Counted from the first letter of the stretch, positions 1 to 11,838 are shown. The stretch is DNA of 64,000 nt from Peromyscus leucopus (GCF_004664715.2 NC_051079.1:60318660-60382659); one strand, 5' to 3'. Numbers and translations: made by a program. The notes: generated from the letters alone by a model not told the origin.

Positions 1-439
1 AGACAATTAGGAAGGAAACCTTCCAGATAAATGTAAGTGACTGTGGTAGCTGCTGAGGAAGGAAGAATGTGTTCATAGGGCAAGTGGGAAAAACTTCAGC
101 TCCAAGTAAAGGAAATCACCATGAAAACATTTTCTCTTGTAGGCACTCCAGGCATCATTTTCCCATGTAAGTTATTGTTTCCTGAGCATAAAAGACTCTA
201 AGTAGATGTTGGCACAGGCTAGGGTAAGATACTAAACAGCCGCTATCATGGTGACAATGAAGATGTAAAGTAAAAAAATCTGACTGTGAATGTTCGTAAG
301 GAACTGGCACACACTGAAGGAAGTGTAACCCCACTGACCCCCAAGCCTAAGCAAAACAGCTCTAAGGTTTAACCTGTAAAGTGAAAGCCTGTATTCCTAT
401 AAAAGCCCAAATGGAAGGCAATCTGAATGAAATTGCTAC
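1..439. other. Non-coding sequence, no recognised element
   Basis: No recognised repeat and no credible coding frame. It lies upstream of the L1 3' UTR that can be recognised from about 440 onward and may be a more diverged part of the same element. Confidence 0.4.
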
Positions 440-2175
440 GTAATGATGGAGACAGAGCCCCAGCTGGCCAGTCCTTGTCACCAAAGTTTCCAGTAGCAGA
501 TTTGGATTACACCTAATTGAGTTGTTGCCCAAAGGGAAATCCCCAAACAACCCAGGCTGTTGCCAAGACTAAAGGTTGCTCTCCACAAACTGAGGGCAAG
601 ATCCCATTGCTGAAGACAACACCTACCAATTTCCTTGAACATAGAGAAGTCAGCTGGTGCCTACATAGAGACTTCACCTCTACTTGCTAATGTCTTTGGA
701 ACAGGAAAGTACTCTGCACACTACCAAAGGAGAAATATAAACACCAAATCAGCCACAAATCCTTTGCTGAAAAATGGTGTCTTCACATGCAAGACATGTG
801 AGTAGAAGTAATCAATAAAATCTCATTTGACGCAGGCCCACTCCATGACATGGAACCCATGCCCAGCACTGTTGGGTGATAAAGAACCTGAGACTAGAAG
901 GCTCAGGACTTAGGGGAAAATCAAATACTACTGTTCTTTAAAAACAAACAAACAAACAAACAAATGGAGTAATAAAATGACTCCTAATGACACTCGGTTA
1001 TACTCATAGATCAGTGCCTTGTTCAGCCATGTCAGAGAAGCTTCCTTCTTCAGCATATGGGAACAAATACAGAGACCCACAGCCAGATAATATGCAGAGA
1101 GTGAGAGACATGGGAACACTCCTCCCTAAATGAGATGTCACCATCAAATTTCTCCCCTGAGGACTCAGGAAATCCTTAAGAAGAGGAGGTTTAAAGAGTT
1201 TAAGAACCAGAGGGGATGGAAGATACAAAAAAAACCAAGGCCCTCTAAATCAAAGGATCAATGCATATATGGAGTTGCAGATACTGGGGCCGCATGCACA
1301 GGGCCTACATGGATCTGCATCAGATGGGGTCATAGAGCTGAAAGAAGCAGTGGAAACATGCCTCCATCACTAACCCAGAAGCTACCTCTGATTGATAACC
1401 TCTTGCAAAAGAAATTTTTTTTTTTTCTCCAAAGGAGTCTCACTGGAGAAACAAACTACTCTAACAGGTAGGCTGCATGTCCAGTAGTAGATGGCCAACA
1501 GAAGACAGAGCCAAAGGCACCTTTGGTTCCTTTTATTGTAATATCATGTCAGGCTTTTCCTTTTTGTTAAACTTATCCTTTTTTTTCATTTTTATTTTCA
1601 TTTTACTTCATTTATATATATTTTATCCTCTCTCATTTTATCCTAGAGGTCCTTTGCATATATATTATAACTTCCAGTTTAGTAGGGTTTTTTTTTTGGT
1701 TTTTCGAGACAGGGTTTCTCTGTGTAGCTTTGCGCCTTTGCTGGGACTCACTTGGTAGCCCAGGCTGGCCTCGAACTCATAGAGATCCGCCTGGCTCTGC
1801 CTCCCGAGTGCTGGGATTAAAGGCGTGCGCCACCACCGCCTGGCCAGTTTAGTAGTTTTATGGGATTCCTTAGTGTGAGAACAAGAGGGACTCTGTTTCT
1901 TGTGCTTTCTCTTGGGCTCTTTACTTCTGTTTGTTTTATTCGATTCTGGTGTGTTAGTTTCTGTTTTATCTTATTATATTTCATTTTACTATATTTTATT
2001 TTTATTATTATCCCTTAGAAGCCTGTTTGTTTCCTAATAATAGACAGAAAAGGGGTGGGTCTGCATAGGAGTAGAGGTGGGGAAAAACTGGGAGGCATAA
2101 ACAGAGAAGAAGCTACAATTGAGATATTTTATGTGATTAAAATATATCTATTTACAATAAAAGGAAAAAATGTAA
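440..2175 (+). mobile_element. L1 (Lx-type) 3' UTR, sense, 5'-truncated
   Basis: Rodent L1 3' UTR without its ORFs. The block around 515-720 (motifs such as CCCAAACAACCCAGGCTGTT) matches, with substitutions, the block at 32990-33130 in the long sense L1 of this window. The two remain collinear down to the segment containing TTAGAAGCCTGTT near 2017 and 33833. The element ends in an A-rich tail around 2155-2180. A B1 SINE interrupts it at 1686-1843. Decay suggests an old copy. Not coding. Confidence 0.8.
1686..1843 (-). mobile_element. B1 SINE with 12-bp target-site duplication
   Basis: 7SL-derived B1 read on the minus strand, with its A-tail seen as the T-run at the left end and its head at the right end (GCGTGCGCCACCACCGCC). 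The duplication CCAGTTTAGTAG lies at 1674-1685 and 1844-1855, so the ends are exact. It is inserted in the L1 3' UTR and is younger than that L1. The body version with GCGCCTTTGCTGGGACTCAC is the kind common in cricetid genomes. Confidence 0.96.
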
Positions 2176-2179
2176 AATA

Positions 2180-2346
2180 AAATGTTTATTTGCAACAGTT
2201 TTATTCACAACCACCAATAGCTAGAAATAATCAAAACGTTCTTCAACTGGTAAATGAAAAAAAAAGTGAGGAATATTTGCATCATAGAATATGACAAAAT
2301 TATTGGTATGTGCAATAACAGAGACAATCTGGGTATCAAAGGAAGC
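2180..2346 (+). mobile_element. Ancient L1 ORF2 3' fragment
   Basis: A run resembling the L1 ORF2 end that encodes the 'IYNSQNMETT' region, seen as TTATTCACAACCACCAATAGC followed by a poorly matching downstream block. Short and diverged. No open frame remains. Confidence 0.5.
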
Positions 2347-2470
2347 CCATTTCCATAATCCTAGTACTTTGAAGATGGGACAGAGGGATTACTATTAATT
2401 TGAAGCTAGCCTGAGCTACATGAGTTAGGTCAGTCTAGGCTACAGAATGAGAGTCTTTCTCGAAAATATG
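2347..2470 (+). mobile_element. Old B1-type (PB1-like) SINE, sense
   Basis: Diverged B1 body: AATCCTAGTACTTTG for the usual AATCCCAGCACTTGG, followed by CTAGCCTGAGCTACATGAG. The head is missing. Confidence 0.6.
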
Positions 2471-2730
2471 TAGGTTAGACAAGTTAGAATGAAAAGGTAA
2501 CCGACTATAATTCAGTTTTGGAACTCAGATGAAATCAGGTGCGTTCAGGGTTTATGGGTGTAGATAAGTTTGTATAAAATTTAAAAGAATCAACAAATAT
2601 CTTATAAATTATCCCTAGCCTGAGACCAGAGAAGGGGGGTAGTTGATTTCACTGCAGTGGGCCCTGATAGAACTTTAAAAGCAAACAAAAAAATCCACAG
2701 CTCTGTTGTCTGAAGTGCTGAGTTAATCAA

Positions 2731-2897
2731 TTTTTTTTTAATTTTTATTTTTATATTTATTTATTGAGACAGGGTTTCTCTGTGTAACAGTCCTGGCTGT
2801 CCTGGAACTCACCCTATAGACCAGGCTGGCTTCGAACTCACAGAGATCTGCCTGCCTCTGTGTCTGCATACTGGGCTTAAAGGTGTGCACCACTACC
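2731..2897 (-). mobile_element. B1 SINE, antisense
   Basis: T-rich tail at 2731-2760, then GAGACAGGGTTTCTCTGTGT and a B1 body that ends at GTGTGCACCACTACC. The variant TAACAGTCCTGGCTGTCCTGG marks a different B1 subtype from the copy at 1686. No clear target duplication. Confidence 0.9.
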
Positions 2898-2919
2898 TTT
2901 TCTTATAAAAACCTGAAAT

Positions 2920-3110
2920 TGACTAAGTAGGTTTGCTCTTTGACAATTCCATGCATTTATATAGTAAATTTTGATTTCCCCCTCTCTGCCATCCCCTCCC
3001 CTCCTTTTCTGCCCTTGTTAAACCTTCCCTATAGGCCCTTTGTGCACTCTTGACTTTTAGGTTGGTTTTGTGACTAGTAGTTTAGCTTAATCTACATTTT
3101 AATTGCATTT
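2920..3110 (-). mobile_element. L1 3' UTR end, antisense fragment
   Basis: The extreme 3' end of a rodent L1 read backwards, with TTTTGATTTCCCCCTCTCTGCC as the polypyrimidine face of its G-rich tract. See also 4930-5345, which may be the rest of the same element. Confidence 0.6.
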
Positions 3111-4137
3111 TTCATTGAGATGATCGGATTTGTAAGGGAAGGAAGAGAGACCAAAAATCTAAGCCAATGGTCACTGCTGATTCCACCCACCTTTCCTGGT
3201 GTCTATATTTTCTTCTGAAAGGAACTTGGGATTCCAAGAGCTTTTCCCTGTTCCTGCTTTCTCTAAGGGGAGCTTTAGGAGAGAAGTGCCTTAAATTCAC
3301 AGGGGAACAAAGGGAAAGGGGACTTTCCTGTTTCTGTCCTAGTATCTCTAAATTGAATGTTAGAGCCTTAGACACATATAGCAACAAAATAATTTTATAA
3401 TTGAGGGTCCTTTCTATAACTAGATTTCTTTCCCCTTCCCCTTCTCTTTTTATCCCACTCCCCCCCACACACACAGACACACTCACTCACTCACTCACTT
3501 ACTCACTCACTCACTCACTCATAGTCTGTTTACCCCCATGGTTCTCAGAATCAATGGTGTCCAGTCTAGAGAGATTATGCTTACCTGAGCTGAGAGCTCT
3601 GGTTAGCTTATGGTCATGAGCTCAGAAAAAAAGAGGTCTGGGTACTTTGGGTCTATTGGGCAGTCGAGGGGCCGAGGGCAAGGGAATGAATGGACCATCT
3701 CCTTTGTTGTGTTTCTCCATTTCCAAACCCGTTTTATCTATTTGGAACCAGCTTTTCTTTGTGTTGTGTGTCATTTGAGGATTTATAGTTATGTATTAAA
3801 GGAAAGAATAAAGAAATGGGTCTATACTCTCTTATCAGAAACTAAGCAGCCAGCTACAAATTCACGTGGTACAAATTAAAGAGCACCACAAAATTATACT
3901 GTCCTGTATAAAGCTCCTTCTATATTGAAATTTGCCCAGTGCAGATGAATTGTTCGTTTTTGCATGTCCCTTTCATTATTGTTCTGTTTGTCTTCAAGAG
4001 TCCCATAGGAGAAAGAAAATATTATAGCAAAGATGTAATGAACTCTGTGAGGCCAGAAGCTGCACCACAAGTCTGGATTCCTATGTAGGGGAAGCAAATG
4101 ATTTCATGATTTCCAGTGAAATTTAGAAAAGTATTCA
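3111..4137. other. Unique non-coding sequence with a CTCA microsatellite
   Basis: No mobile element recognised. It contains a (CA)/(CTCA)n tract at 3466-3520. Small frames on both strands, the longest 124 codons on the minus strand and crossing the microsatellite, have no recognisable motif or gene context. Confidence 0.5.
3466..3520. repeat. Simple repeat (CA)/(CTCA)n
   Basis: A short C-run and CA dinucleotides pass into ten or more near-perfect CTCA or ACTC units. Confidence 0.95.
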
Positions 4138-4204
<67 letters not shown>

Positions 4205-4225
4205 CCCTCTCTTCCTCTCCCTCCT
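4138..4225. repeat. (CT)n microsatellite in an 88-base pure pyrimidine tract
   Basis: Uninterrupted pyrimidines with about 30 CT units at 4142-4201, then CT-rich imperfect units. The first purine after it is the G at 4226. Confidence 0.97.
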
Positions 4226-4635
4226 GCTCCCTCTCTCTTCATAATGTCAACAAGAAAACTTTATTTAGTAGTTGGTATTTTAGATGTTTCTTACACGTGG
4301 GAATAGTCTAAGTAACTGAGAACAGACAATATGTGGAGAGTCAGAAGAAAGCCATAATACTCATTTTAAATGTTTAAAAATATTAAGTTTTGTTTTACCT
4401 CTTTCAAGTGATGTTGACTAAATGGTTGTTGAAACAAATGCTACTTCTACATGAATTACATCAAGAATGCAAAATAAAACTCAGTCAGACTGGGGGTGAA
4501 TTATACAAACTAGGAACAGACGATATTAGAGTTGACCCTTAAGGAATAATTAGTGAGGTGATAGAAAACTTAAAAGTGGCTCTCCAAGGAGTGGGGAGGA
4601 CAGTACGCACACCCTACCCAAGAACCACAGGTCAA
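4226..4635. other. Unique non-coding sequence
   Basis: Nothing recognised apart from CT-rich spill-over at the left edge. Confidence 0.45.
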
Positions 4636-4812
4636 GGTCATTTGGTAGAGTGCTTGTCTGGCCCAGGGGAACTCTTAGGTTCATTTCCACAAGTACTGCT
4701 TAAACTTGGCCTCCATGTCAATAACCCCTCATCAGAGTAAACAGGATGATCAGAGGCTCAAGGTCACGTTTGCCTACATACAGGAGCCTGGATTACATGA
4801 AACTTTGTAGCA
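4636..4812 (+). mobile_element. ID-B1 composite (B4-type) SINE, old
   Basis: An ID-like tRNA-derived head (GGTAGAGTGCTTGTCTGGCC) is followed by a degraded B1-like right half (CTCAAGGTCACGTTTGCCTAC) and then an A-rich stretch. This order fits the rodent B4 family. Confidence 0.55.
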
Positions 4813-4929
4813 AATAAAAGTAATGTAAAAATCTAAGAACTGAAATATTAATTGAGTGCAGAGAAAGAAAGAAGTCCCTAAACACGGACAGGCTCAAAGC
4901 AGTCACATCCCGAAACAAAACTGACTCCT

Positions 4930-5345
4930 GTCCCAACAGCCATCTATTTTCAATAGCTCCTCAGCTATGGGTGGAGCTTCATGACCCATTCCTACATGCA
5001 TGCTGGCATTGTGCCTAGCTTAATCTTGTATGAGGCTTGTGCACTCAGTCATAGCTGATATGAATTCATGTGTGCAACTGCCCTGTCGAGTCCTGAAAAC
5101 AGTTTTCTGGTAGCCACCCACCACCTCTGGCTTTTCTTTCCGTCTGCCTCCTCGTTTGCAGTGTTCCCTAAGCTTAGGGAAGAGTGGATATATGATAGAG
5201 AGGACCTTTTTAGAGCAGAGCTCTCTGAAGTCTCTATGCTCTGCACATTGAGCAGTAGTGGGTCACTGTGTTGATTACCATCTACTACAACAAGAAGCTT
5301 TGCAACCATGCACACAACAGCCGAACTAAATGGCTTCAGTGGGAC
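4930..5345 (-). mobile_element. L1 3' UTR, antisense
   Basis: Antisense L1 3' UTR landmarks appear in order: TAGCTCCTCAGC, GAATTCATGTGTGCAACTGC, CCTAAGCTTAGGGAAGAG, CTCTGCACATTGAGCAGTAG and ACAAGAAGCTT. Small frames here come from this non-coding repeat. Confidence 0.8.
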
Positions 5346-5539
5346 TGAAAAGGGGCACACAAAGTTAGGAGGTTATAGTAGAGGAGGAATGAGAGGGAAA
5401 GAAGTGAGGCTTTGATTAAAACACTTACATAAATGTTTGAAACTATCAAACCGTAAAAAGATACTACCTACAGTAAGTTTTTTTCTCTTAAAATGTTTAA
5501 ATAGGAGAGTTGCAAGTGTAATGAGTCTTTCTTTGCCCT
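5346..5539. other. Short unique stretch between two repeats
   Basis: Nothing recognised. Confidence 0.4.
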
Positions 5540-5854
5540 GCCTGCCCCCGTATAATGACATGGGGACTTCTTATTAATTATGACAGCTTGGGCTTTAGTT
5601 TAGGCTTGTTTTAAACTAGCTCTTATAACTTAAATTACCCATATTTTTATTAATCTACATGCTTTTACCTCTATCCCATTCTGTGTGTCTGACTTGATCC
5701 ATGCCTCTCTCACACCTCCATTATCTCCTCCTACTTCCTCTCTCTATGTCCAGAAGTCCTACCAATACCTCCTGCCAGGCTATTGACAGGTCAGCTGTTT
5801 GTTAGACGAATCACAGCAATAAACTTTCACACAGTGTACAAATATCCCACAACA
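5540..5854 (-). mobile_element. Solo LTR (ERVK-type), antisense
   Basis: Shares ACTAGCTCTTATAACTTAAA with the LTR at 35350-35690, and its right end reads as an LTR 5' end, TGTTGTGGGATATTTG, on the minus strand. No internal retroviral sequence is next to it. I could not find a clear target duplication, so the left edge is approximate. Confidence 0.65.
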
Positions 5855-6199
5855 TGAAGGCTGAAACAATTAGGGGAAAACAGTAAGGTGAGGATTGCGA
5901 ACTTTCCCCGAAACTGCGGAGTGACAGTGCAGACCTGTCATTAAAGGAGAATTGTGAAATAGCAGTCTGACAAGATCAAAAGATAAGACAAACTGGCTCC
6001 TGAGAGTGGCAGGCAGAGTCCAAGTGCATGCAGGGCTGGAAAAAGGGTGTGTTGGGGTCATGGATCTTTACAACTTTGAGATTTGTGGGTGGTTTCTCTT
6101 GTTTTGTGTTCTCTGTGTCTTCATATATTAATTTTAACACTGGTTTTCTAGATATGTGTTTCTTTAACAAGATTTTCAAATATGTTCACATTTAGCTCA
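5855..6199. other. Unique non-coding sequence
   Basis: No element or gene recognised. Small minus-strand frames (63 and 67 codons) show no motif. Confidence 0.4.
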
Positions 6200-8150
6200 T
6201 TATATTTTTTTATCTACAACCTGCCATATTTAACAAATTTTTAACTATTTTTTTAATTTGCCTATTATATATTTCTTCTTTACATCCATCTGTTTAGCCA
6301 TGATTTCTTATTCGGTTATGTTGGTGTTCTCTCATAGAGCACATTTCTTTTTAATTGTCCATTTCCCTTACTATCCAATTGATTTCTGGCTTCATTTTTA
6401 ACTTTGATTCATATTCTCCTTCTTCTTTTCCATGTGTTCTGTTTCTACGCTTCCAGTTGAGTGGACTGAGCATTGACCTCCTGCGTCTGCAGCTTTTCTC
6501 AGCTTCTGACCATTAGACAAATCTCCCTCATTCCTCCTTGGCCCGCTCTAGCAACACATGCCACATTTGAAGCACACACTTTCATTTCACTGGATTGTAA
6601 TTGTTTACACGTTCACTTTTGGTTCCTTTTTAATCTGCACATTATTTAGCATCATGGCTTACTGTGAAAATCAAGAGCCTCTATGTTAAATGTATTCATT
6701 GTTGTTAATTTCTAATTTTATGAAATTGTAGTCAAAAACCTTAATGCATACAGTGTTGAGTCTTGAATTTCCTTTGTGGCTTGATATGAGGTTGATTTAG
6801 AGAAACAGTACATTAGGACCTAAGAATAAATATGTTCCCTGTGTATTCAATTAATATTTGTGGTCCTCAAATTTCCTCAATGCTTGCTTCTGAAAAGGAC
6901 AGACCAACTTATTTGAGATAGCATTTTATACCATAATACATTCTTAAAGTTCCCAGTTTATAAGTTTTCATTCCTTTGTATATGCTCAAACATCAACCCA
7001 TTCTAATTTTGAACTTTTCATGGACCTCAAAAGAAACATGAACTCATCAGTTACCAGTTTCTTCCTTTTGAGATCTAGGCAAGGCTCTAGCCTCTGCTCC
7101 CCAACTCTTAGTCTCTTTAGGTTGTCTCCTCTAGACACCATGTCAAGTGATCCATAGAGTGTGTGGTCTTGTGCCAAAATCATTCCATCCATGACAATGC
7201 TTTCAAGGATAACTTAGGTTGTAGCAGATAACAGTCGTATTTCATTTCTTTTTAGTGTATTATGTAAGTGCTCAACATTTTAAAATCTCTTCTTCAGTTG
7301 ATAAACATCTGAGCTGTTTCTACATTTTGGTGCTTATGAACAATACTCCTAGGAACATTTGTGCATCTGGCTTTGCATGGATGTGTTTTCATTTCTCTTG
7401 AGTCGATATCTGGAAATGAAATAGTTTGATTATGTGGTGACTATAATTACTGTTCTGTCCAACAATTTTCCAAAGTGGTTGCATTGTTTGACAACTCCAT
7501 CAATACCATCATGGAGGGTTTCTAGTATTTCACCATCTAAGGTATTTGAAATCAAATGAGTAATATTACATTGTGCTTCAGATCTATTTCTGTAACACTC
7601 AATGATATAGTGTCTGCCTACTGTACACTTTCTTTTAAGAAATGTCTTAATTAGAATCTTGGTGTGTTTTTAATGAACTGAGAGTTATTGTTGACATTCC
7701 CAAGCTGTTTATGTTCAGGACATACTCTTCATATCAGATTTACCATTGCCCAATGCTTCCTCCAATTTTGTGGATGAGCTTCTTACTTCTTTAAGAACTG
7801 GATAGTTTCAAAATACTTTATTATTTTAATATGATCTCCTTTTTCTTTGTGACTATTGTGTTTGTAAGTAGAAAGCCTCATTAACCAAAGACTATAAGGA
7901 TTTCTGCTATTTTATTCCCTCAGAAATTAAGCAGTTTTATATTTCTTACATTTAGGACAATATTTTCATTGATTTGCATTTTAAAAAATTTTTAAACATT
8001 CAGAAGTAGATTTAGATTTACTGAATTAATAGTGTAGATAACTCAGTTTCAATATATTCCACAATAAACAGCATATTATTAATATTCAACATTGCTCTAG
8101 ATCAGTTTTATAATTGATGGACATATAATTAATTGATACATTGCTATTAA
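6200..8150 (-). mobile_element. Ancient mammalian L1 (L1M-type) ORF2 remnant, antisense
   Basis: Two stretches align from memory with the antisense of mammalian-wide L1 ORF2. Around 6700-6880 is the block with ATGAAATTGTAGTCAAAAACC and GTGGCTTGATATGAGGTTGA. Around 7290-7960 run the TCTTCAGTTGATAAACATCTG, TTTTCCAAAGTGGTTGCA and TTTCTTACATTTAGGAC blocks, in the order expected for the last third of ORF2. Stops and indels are frequent. The left part, 6200-6600, is the least certain. Confidence 0.6.
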
Positions 8151-8596
8151 CTAAGTGTACATATTATTCAGATCTTGTTTTTAGCATTACCACTCCTGTT
8201 CCACAATCCTGTCCAGAGTGCAAAATCTCATCTAGACATTGTCTTCTCTTGGGCTCCTTTTGGCTGAGACTGTTTCACAAATTTTAACTCTGTTTTGTTA
8301 CTGACAGCCTGAAAGATCCTGGCCAGGTATTTTGTAGACTCTTCTTCCTCTGGATTGTTCGGTGATTCTCTCATTAGACTGGGATTGTAGATTTTGTGTA
8401 GAAAGACCACAAGATAGGTATTTGCTTCTGCTTATGTGGCTCTGTATTTTCATGCTGTGTATGTGTGTGTTGGTTTTCTCCACTGTAAACAAGTATTTTC
8501 TCCTTTCACGCTGCACTCTTTGGAAAAAAATTTCATTAAGAATGCTTTAGTCTTAAAAGTGTATAGTTGCACTATACTTCTTTGTTTGTCTGATTT
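8151..8596. other. Non-coding sequence, no clear repeat
   Basis: Nothing recognised with confidence. Frames of 60-72 codons on both strands have no motif. Confidence 0.4.
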
Positions 8597-8752
8597 TTGT
8601 TTGTTTGTTTGCTTTATGAGTCAGGATTTCTCTGCATGGATATGGCTGTCCTAGAACTCACTGTAGAGAATGCTAGCCTCAAACTCAGATATCTATCTAC
8701 CTGCTTCTGCTGAGTGCTGGGATTAAAGGTAAGTGCCACCATGCCTGCATGA
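8597..8752 (-). mobile_element. B1 SINE, antisense, diverged
   Basis: The T/TTTG tail, then GGATTTCTCTGCATGGATATGG and a body ending TGCTGGGATTAAAGGTAAGTG. Several substitutions indicate an older copy. Confidence 0.85.
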
Positions 8753-9173
8753 TACTGCTTTGATGGTACAATATTTAAATAATTTCTTTGGAATTCTTCT
8801 GCAAATGAGATGTTCTACAATTTATCTTATTTTATCTTTAAAAATATTGGTAAGAAGCACCTCTCTCATGGCCCATCTGATACACTAAGTTCTGCTCCGC
8901 ATTGTCTTCTCACATATATGCACACATCTACATGCCATGTATACAAGTGTTGCATGCTTTTTGCCTTGAAAATGTGTCTCTCACAGCTTTAATTTATTTT
9001 ATATTTCCCTACCTGATTTTGTCATGGTATTATTTGCAACCATTGTTTATCTTTAATATTAAGTTAAAAATCAAAAGCTGCATTATAAAAATCTTACCTA
9101 TTTTTTAAAATCTGTCTTTAGTTCATTTTTATTATACTGGGAATAAACCAATATTTATCTGCACCATGTTTTG
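8753..9173. other. Non-coding AT-rich sequence
   Basis: No element recognised with confidence. Confidence 0.4.
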
Positions 9174-9230
9174 GATAGATAGATAGATGGATGGATGGAT
9201 GGACGGACGGATGGACGAACAGACAGAGAC

Positions 9231-9277
<47 letters not shown>
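9174..9277. repeat. GATA microsatellite with GATG/GACG interior
   Basis: GATA units flank an interior of GATG, GACG and GACA variants. The right-hand block has about 12 uninterrupted units. The minus-strand frame rich in Leu-Ser-Ile-Tyr is a product of this repeat. Confidence 0.97.
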
Positions 9278-9451
9278 CAATAGATTTCTAAGTACAATTC
9301 CAATGGATTACAGTAATCTTTCTTCTCTCTTCCTTCTAATTTCTATCTCTCATTCTTTATTTCCCATTGTTTGTTTAAATTCATGTTTCGTTGTATTTTA
9401 TTGAAGAATATTATTTACACATTAAACAAATGGCCTTCCTGACCAATGTCT
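9278..9451. other. AT-rich non-coding sequence up to the B1 insertion site
   Basis: Nothing recognised. The last 12 bases are the left target duplication of the next B1. Confidence 0.4.
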
Positions 9452-9617
9452 TTTTTTGTTTGTTTGTTTTGTTTTTCAAGACAGGGTTTCTCTGTGTAGT
9501 TATGCACCTTTCCTGGAACTCACTTTGTAGACCAGGCTGGCCTCGAACTCACAGAGATCAGCCTGGCTCTGCCTCCTGAGTGCTGGGATTAAAGGTGTGC
9601 ACCACCACCGCCCAGCC
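9452..9617 (-). mobile_element. B1 SINE with 12-bp target-site duplication
   Basis: Full B1 on the minus strand from its TTTG-rich tail to GTGTGCACCACCACCGCC. The duplication reads TGACCAATGTCT at 9440-9451 and TGATCAATGTCT at 9618-9629, with one substitution. Confidence 0.95.
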
Positions 9618-9629
9618 TGATCAATGTCT

Positions 9630-10145
9630 TGATTCCTGTTATATCCAACTTGCTCTCTCATGAGAAAACCATGCCAACTTTTCTTTCCTTTGGCTTTTAC
9701 TACTCTTCATTTCATCAGTTTTAAGGTGGCATGAAGTTGTTTATTGTGATTTACATTTCATTTTAATAATTGCTTGATCAAACAAATTATAATCTTTAGT
9801 AATGAATTTATTTATTTTTGTTTACATTAATAATTGCTTCGCTATGGACTAATCTATAATCTCCTTAAGGAGTATACTTAAAAAATAAGTCAGATGAGAT
9901 AGGTAGGTGTGAAGGTGAAAGACTTTTATTTCAATCTAGCCTTTGAAATACATATTTCAGTGTGACCTAAAATTCATTCCTTCCAATGTCTCTAGCAATG
10001 CCAATGTCTCTAGCAATGCATGACTTTACTGTCTAGTTTGTTTTGAGAAACTTAATGCCATTCCTCATTCTTATGATTTAGTATGTGGTTTCTTATGTGG
10101 GAGTTCATTATGGTTAAATTTTGGTCTGGCATATCTTTCATGTGT
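9630..10145. other. AT-rich non-coding sequence, possible ancient L1
   Basis: The piece around 9720-9780 is weakly like the antisense L1M segment that carries a GTGTGAAGTGG-type block. Otherwise nothing recognised. Confidence 0.35.
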
Positions 10146-10370
10146 AGTTTTTTCTTTTAATTTTTACATTATTATTTATTTTAATGATGTGAGTGTTTTA
10201 CTTGCAGATATCTGTACACCATGTGCACATAGTTCCCACAGAGGCCAGAAAAGGCCTCTGGGACTGGAGTTACATAAAGTTGGGAGCTACCATGTGAGTG
10301 TTGAGAATAAAATCTGGATCTTCTGGAAGAGTAGCCAGTGCTCTTAACTTCTTAGTCATCTCTGCTACCC
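10146..10370 (-). mobile_element. B2/B3-type SINE, antisense
   Basis: Antisense tRNA-derived SINE. It has CACAGAGGCCAGAAAAGGCC, GGACTGGAGTTACA, GGGAGCTACCATGTGAGTG, then the head region AGCCAGTGCTCTTAACTTC and TAGTCATCTCTGCTACCC. Confidence 0.85.
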
Positions 10371-11837
10371 TTGTATGCATGCTTTTAGTCAGCTGTAAAT
10401 ATAACTATTTTGCACCCTAAAACTATTCTCAATCTATGAATGTGTGTTTTGTTAGTTCTTGAATGGAGTCATTGTTTTTATCTTCCCATATTACCTCTAC
10501 AACATTTCCTTCTATGATTCATGTTCCATGAATGTTTGCATTCTAATTTAACCCCCCTCTTTATTAAATTTATTGAAATGATCTCTGATAAATTTGCCAT
10601 ATACTTAATCTAGAAAATCTTCTCAACATGGTATTTTAGCTCATTAATTATTTTTGTGTATTCTGATATTTGAATTTTCCATTGAATTGTTTAATGGTTA
10701 GATTTTTTACAGTTAATGTCTCCAGCTGGATCATCTTTATAAACATCTGTCTATTTTCCAAGTTTACAACATATTCCCCTAAGGATATATATTATGTTGT
10801 TTGAAGTTTCTTTTCTTTATGTTCCATTAACTCTGCTTTTTCTAGTATATTTGTTGTTGCCTTGTATGATTGCAACATTCATTAAATGTTTTGTAACTTT
10901 AAAATTTTGCCTTTATTGGTATTTTTTCAAAGTCTCAGTGTCCTTAAATCATAACTCTTAATTTGGAAAGGGCAAAGTTTAATCCTAGGCCAGTTCTGCC
11001 TATTATTTTGAGGAAAGAAACCTGTATTTCTATGTGAATACCTGTGATATAGTACATTTCATCTCTGATTTTTTTCCAGCACCCTGGTTAATAGAGAGTC
11101 ATCTATTCATTACATTCTTAGCAGCAACTTCTTCACTGTAGAAAATCAAATCCCAGTGGGAAGAAACTTTGTGTTCTTCACTACTTCCAATAAGCACTTA
11201 GAGCAACAATGGCTATAGAGCTTATAAATATCTTTTAGAGAGATAAATATAGCAATCATCTCTACCTATCCCAGCAGGTCTCTAACATGATTTGCGACTC
11301 ACTCAGGTCCAGATCTCTCACCACCTTCTTGGACATATTGCTCATGAGACAGATCTATTAGCCCAGAGTAAAGCCTTGAGACAGTCTGTAGTCTTCTATT
11401 CCAATTTGCTTCTTGTGGAGAACCTGGAAGAGAGTTCAAGTTCTTCTAAGTGCCAACTCGTCTTCCCACTACTTTACTGGAGTTATACTCAGTAGGTGGT
11501 CCCCCAGTTCATAATTCCAGCAAAAGGACATGATAGAAGGTAAAAGATGGAAGAAATGCATATCCAAGAACTGGCATGTTTTCATAGTGTAGACCATTGG
11601 TTAATAAATGCTATTTATTCACTCAGTCTGTATATAGGTGTGTGTTACTTATTGACAGAAATACATTCTGAAAAATGGGTCTTTAGGCATGCATCACCAT
11701 AAGAAAATTATAGAAGTGTCTACACACACATAGATGGCATATCCTCATGTGCCTAGATTATACGCTATTAGTATATACATACATTTATATATTCCAAGGC
11801 CATGTGATGCCATTCACAACTCACATGTGTGTGTATA

Positions 11838-11838
<1 letters not shown>
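10371..11838. other. Non-coding sequence, possibly ancient L1 in its left half
   Basis: 10371-10990 has the T-rich, stop-rich look of antisense ancient L1 but I could not place it. 10991-11838 shows nothing recognisable. The 67-codon frame at 11292-11495 has no motif. Confidence 0.35.

Noticed and set aside
3466..3520. Regular CTCA units considered as a CRISPR-like array
   Set aside because: No spacers, no palindromic repeats, and the genome is clearly mammalian.
9118..9303. Leu-Ser-Ile-Tyr repeat frame
   Set aside because: It is the GATA microsatellite read on the minus strand.
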